A DNA stretch of 42,666 nucleotides from Desulfuromonas sp964536375. GTDB lineage: Bacteria; Desulfobacterota; Desulfuromonadia; Desulfuromonadales; Desulfuromonadaceae. Below the pieces are notes generated by a model, which searched no databases, was not told where the DNA came from, and saw only the letters and a list, made by a program, of their open reading frames with translations. Shown here one piece after another: positions 16,896-25,480 of the stretch. The stretch is from the NCBI GenBank assembly GCA_964536375.1, contig CAZHXF010000022.1, forward strand, positions 1 through 42,666. Direction: 5' to 3'. The number at the start of each line of letters is the position of its first letter. The stretch's first letter is position 1. The translations under genes were made by a program, and so were the position numbers.

Positions 16896-18113
16896 ATGCA
16901 AAAAAAAGGGACAATAAAAAAAGCTGTTCTGGCCTATTCAGGTGGTTTAGATACCTCTATTATCTTGAAATGGTTGGTGGAAGAATATGGTTGTGAGGTT
17001 ATCGCTTTTGCTGCCGATCTTGGTCAAGGGGAAGAGCTAGACTTCATACCAGAGAAAGCTAAAAACACCGGTGCCAGCAAATGTTTCGTTGAAGATCTGC
17101 GTGAAGAATTTGTGCGTGATTTTGTCTTTCCTATGTTTCGTGCCAATGCTATTTACGAGGGGCGTTATTTCCTCGGTACCTCTATTGCGCGGCCACTGAT
17201 TGCTAAAAAGCAGATGGAAATTGCAATTGCCGAGGGAGCAGACGCGGTATCGCACGGTGCTACTGGCAAAGGTAACGACCAGGTTCGTTTTGAACTGGCT
17301 TACTATCACTTTGATCCGAGTATCCAGGTAATTGCACCATGGCGTGAGTGGGATATGAACAGTCGCTCGGCTCTGGAAGCTTATGCTAAAAAATTTGGTA
17401 TTCCGGTACCCACCAGTAAAAAGTTCCCTTGGAGTAGTGACCGCAACCTGCTACATATCTCTTTTGAAGGTGATGTGCTGGAGAACCCCTGGTCAGAAGC
17501 ACCGGAAGAGATGTATGCGCTTACTACCCGCCCAGAGGACGCACCTGATCAGGCGGAGTTTGTCGAGATCGAGTTTAAAAATGGTGATCCAGTAGCGGTT
17601 AATGGTGAGCAGTTGTCTCCGGCAAATCTGCTGGCTAAACTTAATCAATTAGGTGGCAAACACGGTATCGGTCGCGTGGATCTGATGGAAAATCGCTACG
17701 TAGGTATGAAGAGTCGTGGTGTGTATGAAACTCCGGGTGGCACCATTCTCGAAGAAGCGCATCGCGGCGTGGAATCCATCACTATGGACCGTGAAGTTAT
17801 GCACCTGCGTGACTCATTGGTCTCCCGTTATGCTGAAATGGTGTACAATGGCTACTGGTTTGCGCCTGAGCGTGAGGCGCTGCAAGCTTTGATTGATGAT
17901 ACCCAGAAGACTGTCAACGGCATGGCGCGGGTAAAATTGTACAAAGGTCATTGTCGTGTGGTCGGGCGTAAATCTGATACTGACAGCCTTTTCAATGTTG
18001 AGTTTGCCACGTTTGAAGCAGATTCAGTGTATAATCAGGCTGACGCTGACGGTTTTATCAAGTTAAATGCTTTGCGCTTACGCATTCGCAGTATGATGAA
18101 CAAAAAAAAGTAG
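16896..18113 (+). CDS. argG: Argininosuccinate synthase
   Basis: ATP-dependent ligation of citrulline and aspartate. The 405-residue protein shows the PP-loop AYSGGLDTS (about 13-21), EGRYFLGTSIARPLIAK, HGATGKGNDQVRFE, the SSDRNLLHISFEGD segment, and GRVDLMENRYVGMKSRGVYETPGG. AAGGAG precedes ATG 16896. It starts 23 nt after the RDD gene. A hairpin follows, so the downstream Nudix-argH group may have its own promoter. Confidence 0.98.
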   Translation: MQKKGTIKKAVLAYSGGLDTSIILKWLVEEYGCEVIAFAADLGQGEELDFIPEKAKNTGASKCFVEDLREEFVRDFVFPMFRANAIYEGRYFLGTSIARPLIAKKQMEIAIAEGADAVSHGATGKGNDQVRFELAYYHFDPSIQVIAPWREWDMNSRSALEAYAKKFGIPVPTSKKFPWSSDRNLLHISFEGDVLENPWSEAPEEMYALTTRPEDAPDQAEFVEIEFKNGDPVAVNGEQLSPANLLAKLNQLGGKHGIGRVDLMENRYVGMKSRGVYETPGGTILEEAHRGVESITMDREVMHLRDSLVSRYAEMVYNGYWFAPEREALQALIDDTQKTVNGMARVKLYKGHCRVVGRKSDTDSLFNVEFATFEADSVYNQADADGFIKLNALRLRIRSMMNKKK

Positions 18114-18136
18114 CTCTCCCAAAATCACTGTTAGTA

Positions 18137-18174
18137 AAAGCGAGACTGCCACCATGTGGGGACGGTCTCGCTTT
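18137..18174 (+). terminator. Hairpin after argG, likely terminator
   Basis: AAAGCGAGAC (18137-18146) pairs perfectly with GTCTCGCTTT (18165-18174), and a short inner CCAC/GTGG helix can form in the loop. Only three T follow directly, so termination may be partial. It lies 23 nt past the argG stop. Confidence 0.6.
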
Positions 18175-18226
18175 CACTGCATTGTAATAAAAATATAGCG
18201 ATAATTGTGCTAGTCTAAGGTCTGCT

Positions 18227-18718
18227 ATGTCTTATCCACTACAAAAACACATAAAATCTTCGGTCGTTGCCTGTATCATTGATGAGCAGCAACGGGTATT
18301 GTTAACCAAGCGCAGTATCCCCCCGTTCTTTGGTCAATGGGTTATGCCCGGGGGCAAGATTGACCATGGTGAAACCATGCATCAGGCCCTTAAACGCGAG
18401 GTGGATGAGGAGGTAGGTCTCCAGGTTAGCGTTGAGGCACTGATTGATGTGTATGAGCATATAGGTATTGGGGAACATCAGGATCACTACATTATCCTCT
18501 ATTATCGTGCTTGCCCACTGAGTTTCGAACTTAATATTAATCCGGATGAGCTTAGTGAAGCTCGTTGGTTTAGTGCTTCTGAGCTGATCGAATTGGATGT
18601 GCCCCCTGGTAGTCGCCATATCCTGTCCATAATCTATCCAGAACAACCATGGCGTCATCTTGTGCCCCCCGACTATACTGCTGAGTGTGAACTGCCCGGC
18701 GTATGTGAACCTGAATAG
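18227..18718 (+). CDS. Nudix hydrolase
   Basis: A 163-residue Nudix protein with a perfect Nudix box: G43, E49, then R57-E58 with E61, E62 and G64-L65, fitting GX5EX7REUXEEXGU. The PGGKIDHGE segment and QWVMPG before it are typical. These enzymes cleave nucleoside-diphosphate derivatives with Mg; the substrate cannot be read from the sequence. The C-terminal extension (about 130-163) is acidic and has two Cys. AAGG (18217-18220) precedes ATG 18227 by six bases. It lies 17 nt before the nitrilase-fold gene, inside the arginine cluster. Confidence 0.9.
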   Translation: MSYPLQKHIKSSVVACIIDEQQRVLLTKRSIPPFFGQWVMPGGKIDHGETMHQALKREVDEEVGLQVSVEALIDVYEHIGIGEHQDHYIILYYRACPLSFELNINPDELSEARWFSASELIELDVPPGSRHILSIIYPEQPWRHLVPPDYTAECELPGVCEPE

Positions 18719-18735
18719 CCGGCGGGGAGCCAGAC

Positions 18736-19899
18736 ATGTTTGAGATTGTTGATAAGCAGGTGTTTCTCGATTACCCGCTGGGTCACCACTTGCACTGCAT
18801 GATTAGTCAGATTGCCAACGATCTACATCTTAACCCGCAACAGGATCAAGAAACTAGCAGTGCCAATAAGTGGATGCAGGTAGAGTCAGTTATGCAACTG
18901 ATAGCTACTGGTGCTGGCAATCTTAAAAAACTGCATTTTCTATTGTTCCCTGAATCAACTCTGCCCGCACAATATTTGGATAACGCACTTAGGATAATTG
19001 CAGATAAGTTTTGTGCTAACACTGTTACCATGTTTGGTGTCGAACATATCGAGCTGCATCAGTTCAAGGCGGTGATAGAGCGCTATGCTGAAGACAATCA
19101 AGAACTGTTGCAGTCAGTTGTTGCTGACTTGGACAGCGCAGATATTGCCCATTTGCGCGTTAACTGGGCGGTTATTGCCATTAAACAGGGGGATGGTAAA
19201 TTACGCATATTTCTTCAAGCGAAGAGTCATCCTTTTGTCGGTGAGGAGAGCTTGGATAACAGTGATCTATATCATGGAAAAGTTTTCCCGATGTTTCATA
19301 GCCAGCCCACCGGCTTTAATTTTATGGCAATGATCTGTTTTGATTATATTTATCGCACCATTTACCACTCTAATATCAGTACCGTTATTAACCATGCCAA
19401 TAACCTGTTTTTCAGTACGCGCCAGCGCCTCGATTTTTTAGCAATTCTTGAATGTAATCCAAAGCCTGAGCATGATACCTTCCGCGATGTTATCAATGGT
19501 TTTTACGGTGAATATTTGGCGGCAACACCGGGGGTACGCGAGACAATCACCGTTTTTTGTAATAGTTCAGGACAAACTCGAGATTATCTGAATAATGCCA
19601 GCGTTGATGATACTTTTGGCAGATCCTCAGTTATAATCCATAAAAAACATAAGATGGCGAGTGATGAGCTCAACGAATTCACTATTGACGATTTTCGCGG
19701 GTTGCCGATACGGCGCTTGCGCTTTGGCTGTGATAATCGGCTATACTATTTTAATTTACCGGTCTTTTACGAATTTGATCCACGTAGCACACGGATGCCG
19801 TTGAAGGTCCACTCAATTTTTGAACCCACAGCACAGGGTGGTTGGCAACCTGTCAACTACAGCTTAACCCCTGCGGAATCACCGAGGAGCGCATCATGA
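18736..19899 (+). CDS. Divergent carbon-nitrogen hydrolase (nitrilase-fold) protein
   Basis: A 387-residue protein that I assign to the nitrilase superfamily from its catalytic pattern. The presumed triad is Glu73 in LLFPEST, Lys163 in QAKSHPF, and Cys201 in AMICFDY, with a further GEE (169-171) after the lysine. The spacing is right for amidase/nitrilase-fold enzymes. An N-N-L-F-F and later CNSSGQT segment match the C-terminal half of the fold. The first ~60 residues and the last ~70 are unlike common members, so it is longer than usual. Such enzymes hydrolyse amides or nitriles; no substrate is assigned. Its stop overlaps the argH start (ATGA), so translation is coupled with argH, and the Nudix gene is 17 nt upstream. 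Confidence 0.65.
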   Translation: MFEIVDKQVFLDYPLGHHLHCMISQIANDLHLNPQQDQETSSANKWMQVESVMQLIATGAGNLKKLHFLLFPESTLPAQYLDNALRIIADKFCANTVTMFGVEHIELHQFKAVIERYAEDNQELLQSVVADLDSADIAHLRVNWAVIAIKQGDGKLRIFLQAKSHPFVGEESLDNSDLYHGKVFPMFHSQPTGFNFMAMICFDYIYRTIYHSNISTVINHANNLFFSTRQRLDFLAILECNPKPEHDTFRDVINGFYGEYLAATPGVRETITVFCNSSGQTRDYLNNASVDDTFGRSSVIIHKKHKMASDELNEFTIDDFRGLPIRRLRFGCDNRLYYFNLPVFYEFDPRSTRMPLKVHSIFEPTAQGGWQPVNYSLTPAESPRSAS

Positions 19900-21278
19900 C
19901 CAAGAAACTCTGGGGCGGACGTTTTACCCAGCCTACCGATAAATTTGTTGAGGAGTTTACTGCCTCCATTGATTTTGATCAACGGATGTACCGTTATGAT
20001 ATTCAGGGATCAATGGCTCACGCGCGCATGCTGGGGCGTCAGGGTATTATACCCACTGACGATGCGCAGCAAATATGCGCAGGGTTAGAAGAGATTTTGG
20101 CTGATATCGAAGCGGGTAAGATTGAGTTTACGGTGGCTCTGGAAGATATTCACATGAATGTCGAAGCGCGGCTTATCGAGCGTATCGGCAGCGTGGGTGG
20201 CAAACTGCACACTGGGCGTTCGCGCAATGATCAGGTGGCGTTAGATATCCGCCTGTATCTGCGTGACGAAATGAAAACCATTATCCTTTATCTGGACAAG
20301 TTGCAGGAAGCTCTGCTGGTTCAGGCTGAGGCCAATTTAAATACCGTCATGCCTGGTTATACCCATCTACAGACGGCGCAGCCGGTGCTGTTTGCCCACC
20401 ATATGCTGGCTTACTACGAAATGTTTTGTCGCGATAGCGGGCGCATGCATGATTGCATGGTGCGCATGAATGTGTTGCCATTAGGTGCCGGCGCGCTGGC
20501 CGGAACGACATTCCCTATCGATCGCGAATCAGTAGCAGCGGATTTAGGGTTTGACGGGGTAACGCGCAACAGCCTGGATTCGGTGTCTGATCGTGATTTT
20601 GCCCTCGAATTTTGCGCGGCATCAGCGACACTGATGATGCATTTATCGCGCTTGAGCGAAGAGTTGGTATTGTGGTCCAGCGCCGACTTTAATTTTATTG
20701 AGCTTACCGATGCGTTTTGCACGGGTAGTTCCATCATGCCGCAAAAAAAGAATCCTGATGTGCCGGAGTTGGTGCGCGGTAAAACCGGGCGTGTTTACGG
20801 TAATCTGATTAGCCTGTTAACTCTGATGAAATCATTGCCGCTGGCTTATAACAAGGACATGCAGGAAGATAAAGAGCCGCTGTTTGACAGTATAGATACG
20901 GTCAAAGGGAGCTTGAAAATCTTTGCCGACATGATAGCGCAGATGCATATCAAGGTTGACAATATGCGCGTAGCAGCGGCACGTGGTTTTTCTACTGCCA
21001 CCGATGTTGCTGATTACTGTGTAAACAAGGGCATCCCTTTCCGTGATGCCCACGAAATTGTTGGTAAAACCGTGCGCTACTGTATTGAACAGCATAAAGA
21101 TATTCCTGAGCTGACTATAGCTGAGTTTAAGCAATTCAGCCCGGTTATCGAAGAGGATATCTACGATTTTGTCACTTTGGAGGCTTCGGTTAACGCGCGC
21201 TGCGCAACCGGTGGAACCGCGCGTAGCGCTGTCGCTCATGAGATAGCGCGAGCGCGTAAAATCAGGCAGGAGAGATAG
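19896..21278 (+). CDS. argH: Argininosuccinate lyase
   Basis: Splits argininosuccinate to arginine and fumarate, the last arginine step. The 460-residue fumarase/aspartase-family protein begins MTKKLWGGRFTQPTD. It contains HTGRSRNDQVALD, the PGYTHLQTAQPV segment and the signature GSSIMPQKKNPD (about 278-289). The true start is ATG 19896, with GAGGAG (19884-19889) at correct spacing. An in-frame upstream start at 19842 adds 18 residues unrelated to the family. The start overlaps the stop of the upstream hydrolase by 4 nt, and a lipoprotein gene follows after 1 nt. Confidence 0.97.
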   Translation: MTKKLWGGRFTQPTDKFVEEFTASIDFDQRMYRYDIQGSMAHARMLGRQGIIPTDDAQQICAGLEEILADIEAGKIEFTVALEDIHMNVEARLIERIGSVGGKLHTGRSRNDQVALDIRLYLRDEMKTIILYLDKLQEALLVQAEANLNTVMPGYTHLQTAQPVLFAHHMLAYYEMFCRDSGRMHDCMVRMNVLPLGAGALAGTTFPIDRESVAADLGFDGVTRNSLDSVSDRDFALEFCAASATLMMHLSRLSEELVLWSSADFNFIELTDAFCTGSSIMPQKKNPDVPELVRGKTGRVYGNLISLLTLMKSLPLAYNKDMQEDKEPLFDSIDTVKGSLKIFADMIAQMHIKVDNMRVAAARGFSTATDVADYCVNKGIPFRDAHEIVGKTVRYCIEQHKDIPELTIAEFKQFSPVIEEDIYDFVTLEASVNARCATGGTARSAVAHEIARARKIRQER

Positions 21279-21279
21279 T

Positions 21280-22032
21280 ATGCTACGTGTTACACTGTTG
21301 TTGTCATTACTGCTGACTATGGTTGGTTGTGGCACGGTCGGGCCGGTTCAACCGTTGCAAAAGTCACTGCCAAAAGCGGTTAACAATGCTACCCTGCACC
21401 AGAAAGGGACAGCGCTGTTGTTGGCTTGGGATATACCCACCCGTAATCAGGATGACAGTGCATTGACCGATCTAACGGGTTTTGCCGTGTATAAATCTGA
21501 TTACGATCTGGCACGCGGCTGTCCTGAATGTCGCCCACCTAAACACCTATTGCGTAAAATTGATCTGGCTTATTATCGCAGCAACAACCGCAGCAGTCAG
21601 CGTATCTACTTGTGGGACAGCGCTGTTGAGGAAGAAACTGGCTACAGCTATAAAATTGTCCCTTACACTGTTGCAGGTCACGAGGGCGGAGCGGTGCTGC
21701 TACATCGTGCCTGCTTTACCAGTGCCCCTGCAGTTAATCAGCTTACGGCGCAGGGTTTAGATCGCCAAGCTCGTTTAATGTGGCTTGCAGCTGAGGAAAA
21801 TCGTCAGGGCATTGATCTGCTGGGTTACAATATATATAGACGCAGCGGCAAAGATTACTTTGCGGTCATGCCGCTCAATGAACAACCGATTACCGGTACT
21901 AGCTATGAAGATCTAAATGTCGAAAATGATAGCGATTACACATACGCGGTGCGCACGGTGATTGCCATTGGCGATCTACAGCTTGAAAGTGCTCTGTCGG
22001 ATGAGGCCGTGGCGCGGCCACTTAGACCTTAG
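21280..22032 (+). CDS. Fibronectin-type-III-like lipoprotein
   Basis: A 250-residue predicted lipoprotein. The signal peptide MLRVTLLLSLLLTMVG ends in a lipobox with Cys17. The mature part shows two repeats of fibronectin-III-like pattern: ALLLAWDIPTR...LTGFAVYKSD, and ARLMWLAAEENRQGIDLLGYNIYRRSG with YTYAVRTV. Each has the Trp and Tyr core positions of that fold. Two Cys (about 79 and 82, CPEC) could bind a metal or form a disulphide. It begins 1 nt after argH, with CAGGAGAG upstream. It should be attached to the envelope; its function is unknown. Confidence 0.75.
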   Translation: MLRVTLLLSLLLTMVGCGTVGPVQPLQKSLPKAVNNATLHQKGTALLLAWDIPTRNQDDSALTDLTGFAVYKSDYDLARGCPECRPPKHLLRKIDLAYYRSNNRSSQRIYLWDSAVEEETGYSYKIVPYTVAGHEGGAVLLHRACFTSAPAVNQLTAQGLDRQARLMWLAAEENRQGIDLLGYNIYRRSGKDYFAVMPLNEQPITGTSYEDLNVENDSDYTYAVRTVIAIGDLQLESALSDEAVARPLRP

Positions 22033-22138
22033 GATGTAACTTTACTTTGGTTATAACTTGTGTTATCAGCTTAGTCTTGGCTTGCTAACTACTTAATTTT
22101 AAGCAGGTTTGAATTTGTTTTATCTGGAGGAGGACATT

Positions 22139-23014
22139 ATGATTAAAGGTTCAATGGTTGCCATTATTACCCCTTTTGATGCTAATGGTAGTGTTGACGA
22201 AGAGAAGTTTCGCCAACTGGTAGAATTCCAAATTGAAAATGGTACCGATGTTATTGTGCCCTGTGGGACCACAGGTGAGTCGGCTACACTTAACTATGAA
22301 GAGCATGACCTAGTTGTCCGTGCCTGCATTGAGCAGGTAAATGGTCGTGTGCCGGTAATTGCTGGTACTGGCTCCAATTCTACAGCTGAAGCTGTAGAGA
22401 TAAGTCTGCACGCTAAAGAGATGGGCGCAGATGGTGTGTTGCTGGTAAGCCCTTATTATAACAAGCCCACTCAGGAGGGGTTGTATCAACACTATAAGAC
22501 TATTGCTGAAGCGGTAGCGCTGCCGCAGGTGCTGTACAATGTACCGGGGCGTACCGGCATGAATATGCTGGCGGAAACTACTATCCGCTTAGCTCAGATT
22601 GACAATATTGTGGCGATAAAAGAGGCTTCCGGTGATGTGACTCAAGCCAGCGATATCATCAACAAAGCTGGGGACAAGATCGATGTTATCTCGGGCGATG
22701 ATTTCCTGACCTTGCCATTGATGGCTTGTGGTGCGAAAGGGGTTATCTCGGTAACCGCTAACCTTATGCCTAAAGAGGTTAAGGCGATGGTTGTCGCCAT
22801 CAATGAGGGGCGCTGGGATGATGCCCGGGTAATGCATTTACAATTGCTGGATATCCATAAATCGATGTTTATTGAATCCAATCCGGTGCCAGTGAAAACC
22901 GCTGTATCCTTGATAGGCAAGTGTGGTGCCTCTGTCCGCCTGCCGCTGTGTGGCTTGCAACCGGCAAGTCTGGATAAACTGAAAGCGATCATGGCTAGTT
23001 ACTCCCTGATCTAA
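22139..23014 (+). CDS. dapA: 4-hydroxy-tetrahydrodipicolinate synthase
   Basis: Condenses pyruvate with aspartate semialdehyde, the entry to lysine/diaminopimelate synthesis. The 291-residue TIM-barrel protein has CGTTGESATL near 41-50, YYNKPTQEGLYQHY, the Tyr-containing LYNVPGRTGMN, and the Schiff-base lysine in AIKEASGD (about residue 161). The true start is ATG 22139 (MIKGSMVAI), directly after GGAGGAGGA. The in-frame upstream TTG at 22109 only adds ten residues. There is a 106-nt gap from the lipoprotein gene in which I see no lysA, a gene I remember between these positions in Geobacter. Confidence 0.97.
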   Translation: MIKGSMVAIITPFDANGSVDEEKFRQLVEFQIENGTDVIVPCGTTGESATLNYEEHDLVVRACIEQVNGRVPVIAGTGSNSTAEAVEISLHAKEMGADGVLLVSPYYNKPTQEGLYQHYKTIAEAVALPQVLYNVPGRTGMNMLAETTIRLAQIDNIVAIKEASGDVTQASDIINKAGDKIDVISGDDFLTLPLMACGAKGVISVTANLMPKEVKAMVVAINEGRWDDARVMHLQLLDIHKSMFIESNPVPVKTAVSLIGKCGASVRLPLCGLQPASLDKLKAIMASYSLI

Positions 23015-23061
23015 AGGTGAAAGCGCAATATTTTGCTCCACCATATAACGACCTGTTAAAT

Positions 23062-23087
23062 ATCCGAGAGTGTTTTTCCTCTCGGAT
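23062..23087 (+). promoter_or_regulatory. Hairpin between dapA and dapB
   Basis: ATCCGAGAG (23062-23070) pairs perfectly with CTCTCGGAT (23079-23087) over an 8-nt T-rich loop. No T-run follows, so it is more likely an mRNA stability or processing element, or an attenuator, than a full terminator. It lies 37 nt before the dapB start. Confidence 0.45.
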
Positions 23088-23123
23088 TGGTTGTATCTGC
23101 AGTTTAAAAAGAGAGGGTATGTA

Positions 23124-23927
23124 ATGGTGAAAATTGCCGTAACTGGGGCCGCCGGTCGCATGGGTAGCTTTTTGATAAAAGCAGTTTGTGAGACCGAAGG
23201 GATAACTTTAGGCGCAGCGATCGAGCGTTGCGAACATCCAATGATTGGTCAGGACGCCGGGCTGATTGCCGGTTGCGGTGCTCTGGGTGTTGCCATTAGC
23301 GACAATCTGGAGCAGGCTTTGGCCGCGGCAGACGTACTGATTGATTTTACTTTCCCCGAAGTTACTCTGGGCAATGCCGATGTGTGTAATCGCCTGGGCA
23401 AGGTGATGGTCATCGGCTCAACCGGTTTTACCCCAGAACAACGTCAACAGCTGGCTACGGTTGCCAGTGATATTGCGGTTGTTTTGGCACCAAATATGAG
23501 CGTCGGGGTGAATGCTTGCTTCAAGTTGCTTAAAGAAGCGGCACAAATTCTCGGCGACAGCTTTGATGTGGAGATTGTCGAGTTACACCACAACAAGAAA
23601 AAAGATTCACCTTCAGGAACTGCGGTACGTATGGGTGAGGTGGTTGCCGATGCGCTGGGGCGAGATTACAATCAGGTGGCCAACTATCACCGTGAGGGGA
23701 TGTGTGGCGAGCGCAGCCATGAAGAGATCGGTATGCAGACCGTGCGCGGTGGCGATATAGTTGGTGAGCATACGGTATATTTTATCGGTATGGGCGAGCG
23801 AATTGAGATCACCCACCGAGCGATGAGTCGCGCTATGTTTGCCCGCGGTGCGGCACGTGCCTGCCAATGGATCCAGGGTAAGGATGCGGGCATGTACGAT
23901 ATGCAGGATGTTTTAGAGCTGAAATAA
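23124..23927 (+). CDS. dapB: 4-hydroxy-tetrahydrodipicolinate reductase
   Basis: NAD(P)H-dependent reduction to tetrahydrodipicolinate. The 267-residue protein has the Rossmann GAAGRMGS (about 8-15), DFTFPEVTLGN, GSTGFTPEQ, APNMSVGVN and the catalytic HHNKKKDSPSGTA. The true start is ATG 23124 (MVKIAVTGAAG), preceded by AGAGGG. An in-frame ATG at 23070 would put 18 unrelated residues in front. A hairpin precedes it, and dapL follows after 82 nt. Confidence 0.97.
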   Translation: MVKIAVTGAAGRMGSFLIKAVCETEGITLGAAIERCEHPMIGQDAGLIAGCGALGVAISDNLEQALAAADVLIDFTFPEVTLGNADVCNRLGKVMVIGSTGFTPEQRQQLATVASDIAVVLAPNMSVGVNACFKLLKEAAQILGDSFDVEIVELHHNKKKDSPSGTAVRMGEVVADALGRDYNQVANYHREGMCGERSHEEIGMQTVRGGDIVGEHTVYFIGMGERIEITHRAMSRAMFARGAARACQWIQGKDAGMYDMQDVLELK

Positions 23928-24009
23928 CCATCCAATCGGTGTTCCTGGTAGTGCCAAAGTTTATATATCAATTACTTTTTAACTAAAATAACTATTTAAG
24001 GACTTTTTT

Positions 24010-25245
24010 ATGGCCCGTCTAAATGACAATTATTTGAAATTGCAAGCTGGTTACCTGTTCCCCGAGATTAGCCGCCGCGTAAGTGCTTTTGTTGCTGATC
24101 ACCCCAATGATCCGATTATTCGTCTGGGTATCGGCGATGTTGTCAAGCCGTTGGTACCGGCGGTACTCAAAGCGTTTCATGCCGGGGTTGATGATTTAGG
24201 CCAGGGCTCATCGTTTCATGGTTACGGTCCAGAGCAGGGTTATGATTGGTTGTCACAAATAATTATAGACAAAGCATACCGTCCTCTGGGTGTTGAATTG
24301 AAAGCATCGGAGGTTTTTATTTCTGATGGTTCCAAGTGTGATAGTGCCAACATTCTCGATATTTTTGACCTAAGCTGCAAAGTTGCCATCGGCGATCCGG
24401 TCTATCCGGTATACAACGATACCAACGTTATGGTAGGGCGTACCGGTGCTGCTGATGCCAAGGGTTATTACGAAGGCATTGTCTATATGCCATGCACCGA
24501 AGAGAACAACTTCGCGCCCGCTTTTCCCAGTGAAAAAGTGGATATAATCTATCTATGTTTCCCCAACAACCCTACCGGTGCTGTGGCCACCAAGGAGCAG
24601 TTGCAAGGATGGGTTGACTACGCACGTGCCAACGATGCTGTAATTCTGTTTGATGCTGCTTATGAGGCTTTTATTACCGAAAAAGATATTCCCCATTCTA
24701 TTTACGAGATTGATGGGGCAAAAGAGTGTGCTATCGAATTCCGTAGTTTCTCTAAAACTGCTGGTTTCACAGGAGTGCGCTGCGGTCTAACCGTGATACC
24801 AGAGCAGTTGTTAGCCAGCACCGCCAGCGGCGAGCGGGTGTCACTCAATAAATTGTGGAATCGTCGCCAGTGCACCAAATTTAATGGTGTATCTTACCCA
24901 GTGCAAAAAGCTGCCGCTGCGGTTTATTCTGACGAAGGCTGGGCGCAGGTTAAACAGATCATCGATTTTTATATGGAAAATGCTAAAATTATCCGCGAGG
25001 GTTTGGAAGCAGCTGGCATCACCTGCTACGGCGGAGTTAATGCCCCATATATTTGGCTTAAAACTCCGGCTGGTATGACTAGTTGGGATTTCTTCGACAA
25101 ATTGCTGAATGAGTGTTTTGTTGTCGGTACTCCTGGCAGTGGCTTTGGCAACAGTGGTGAAGGTTTCTTCCGTTTAAGCGCTTTTGGCGAGCGCGATAAC
25201 GTTGAAGAGGCAGTTAAACGTATAGTGGAGAAGTGGGGCAAGTAA
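24010..25245 (+). CDS. dapL: LL-diaminopimelate aminotransferase
   Basis: Converts tetrahydrodipicolinate directly to LL-diaminopimelate with glutamate as donor, bypassing the succinylase/acetylase routes. The 411-residue class I/II aminotransferase begins ARLNDNYLKLQAGYLFPEI. It has IRLGIGDV, the SFHGYGPEQGYDWL segment, FISDGSKCDSANI, YLCFPNNPTGAV and the PLP lysine in FRSFSKTAGFTGVRCG (about residue 249). The family is typical of Desulfobacterota, Chlamydiae, plants and others. It is the end of the dap group, followed by a strong hairpin. Confidence 0.97.
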   Translation: MARLNDNYLKLQAGYLFPEISRRVSAFVADHPNDPIIRLGIGDVVKPLVPAVLKAFHAGVDDLGQGSSFHGYGPEQGYDWLSQIIIDKAYRPLGVELKASEVFISDGSKCDSANILDIFDLSCKVAIGDPVYPVYNDTNVMVGRTGAADAKGYYEGIVYMPCTEENNFAPAFPSEKVDIIYLCFPNNPTGAVATKEQLQGWVDYARANDAVILFDAAYEAFITEKDIPHSIYEIDGAKECAIEFRSFSKTAGFTGVRCGLTVIPEQLLASTASGERVSLNKLWNRRQCTKFNGVSYPVQKAAAAVYSDEGWAQVKQIIDFYMENAKIIREGLEAAGITCYGGVNAPYIWLKTPAGMTSWDFFDKLLNECFVVGTPGSGFGNSGEGFFRLSAFGERDNVEEAVKRIVEKWGK

Positions 25246-25275
25246 TCCCCTTTTGCTCTATCCTCAGCGATAAAA

Positions 25276-25322
25276 CAGCCCGCTACCGTCAGTAATTTGA
25301 TAGTAGCGGGCTGCTGCGTTTT
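25276..25322 (+). terminator. Terminator after dapL
   Basis: An 11-bp stem CAGCCCGCTAC (25276-25286) pairs with GTAGCGGGCTG (25303-25313). A TTTT run follows six bases later, and on the left side AAAA flanks it. It is 30 nt past the dapL stop and could act both ways. Confidence 0.75.
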
Positions 25323-25416
25323 GTCCTTCAGAGGTGGATGATTGCCATGTTATTGCTGACTACAGTGGCGCTGGTCATTTAATATCTAGTGCGTTTGGGG
25401 TCAGCTGGAGCGCAAT

Positions 25417-25449
25417 AAAAAGACCAGTTGTCATGATTGACAACTGGTC
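25417..25449 (-). terminator. Terminator of the minus-strand outer-membrane gene
   Basis: A 12-bp stem GACCAGTTGTCA (25422-25433) pairs with TGACAACTGGTC (25438-25449) over a 4-nt loop. On the minus strand it is followed by five T. It lies 31 nt past the stop of the gene at 25481. Confidence 0.85.
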
Positions 25450-25480
25450 GGATATCCGCACAGAATTTTAAGTGTGGTGC

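Noticed and set aside
22033..22138. Lysine riboswitch before dapA
   Set aside because: Only 106 nt are available and no multi-helix core is visible.
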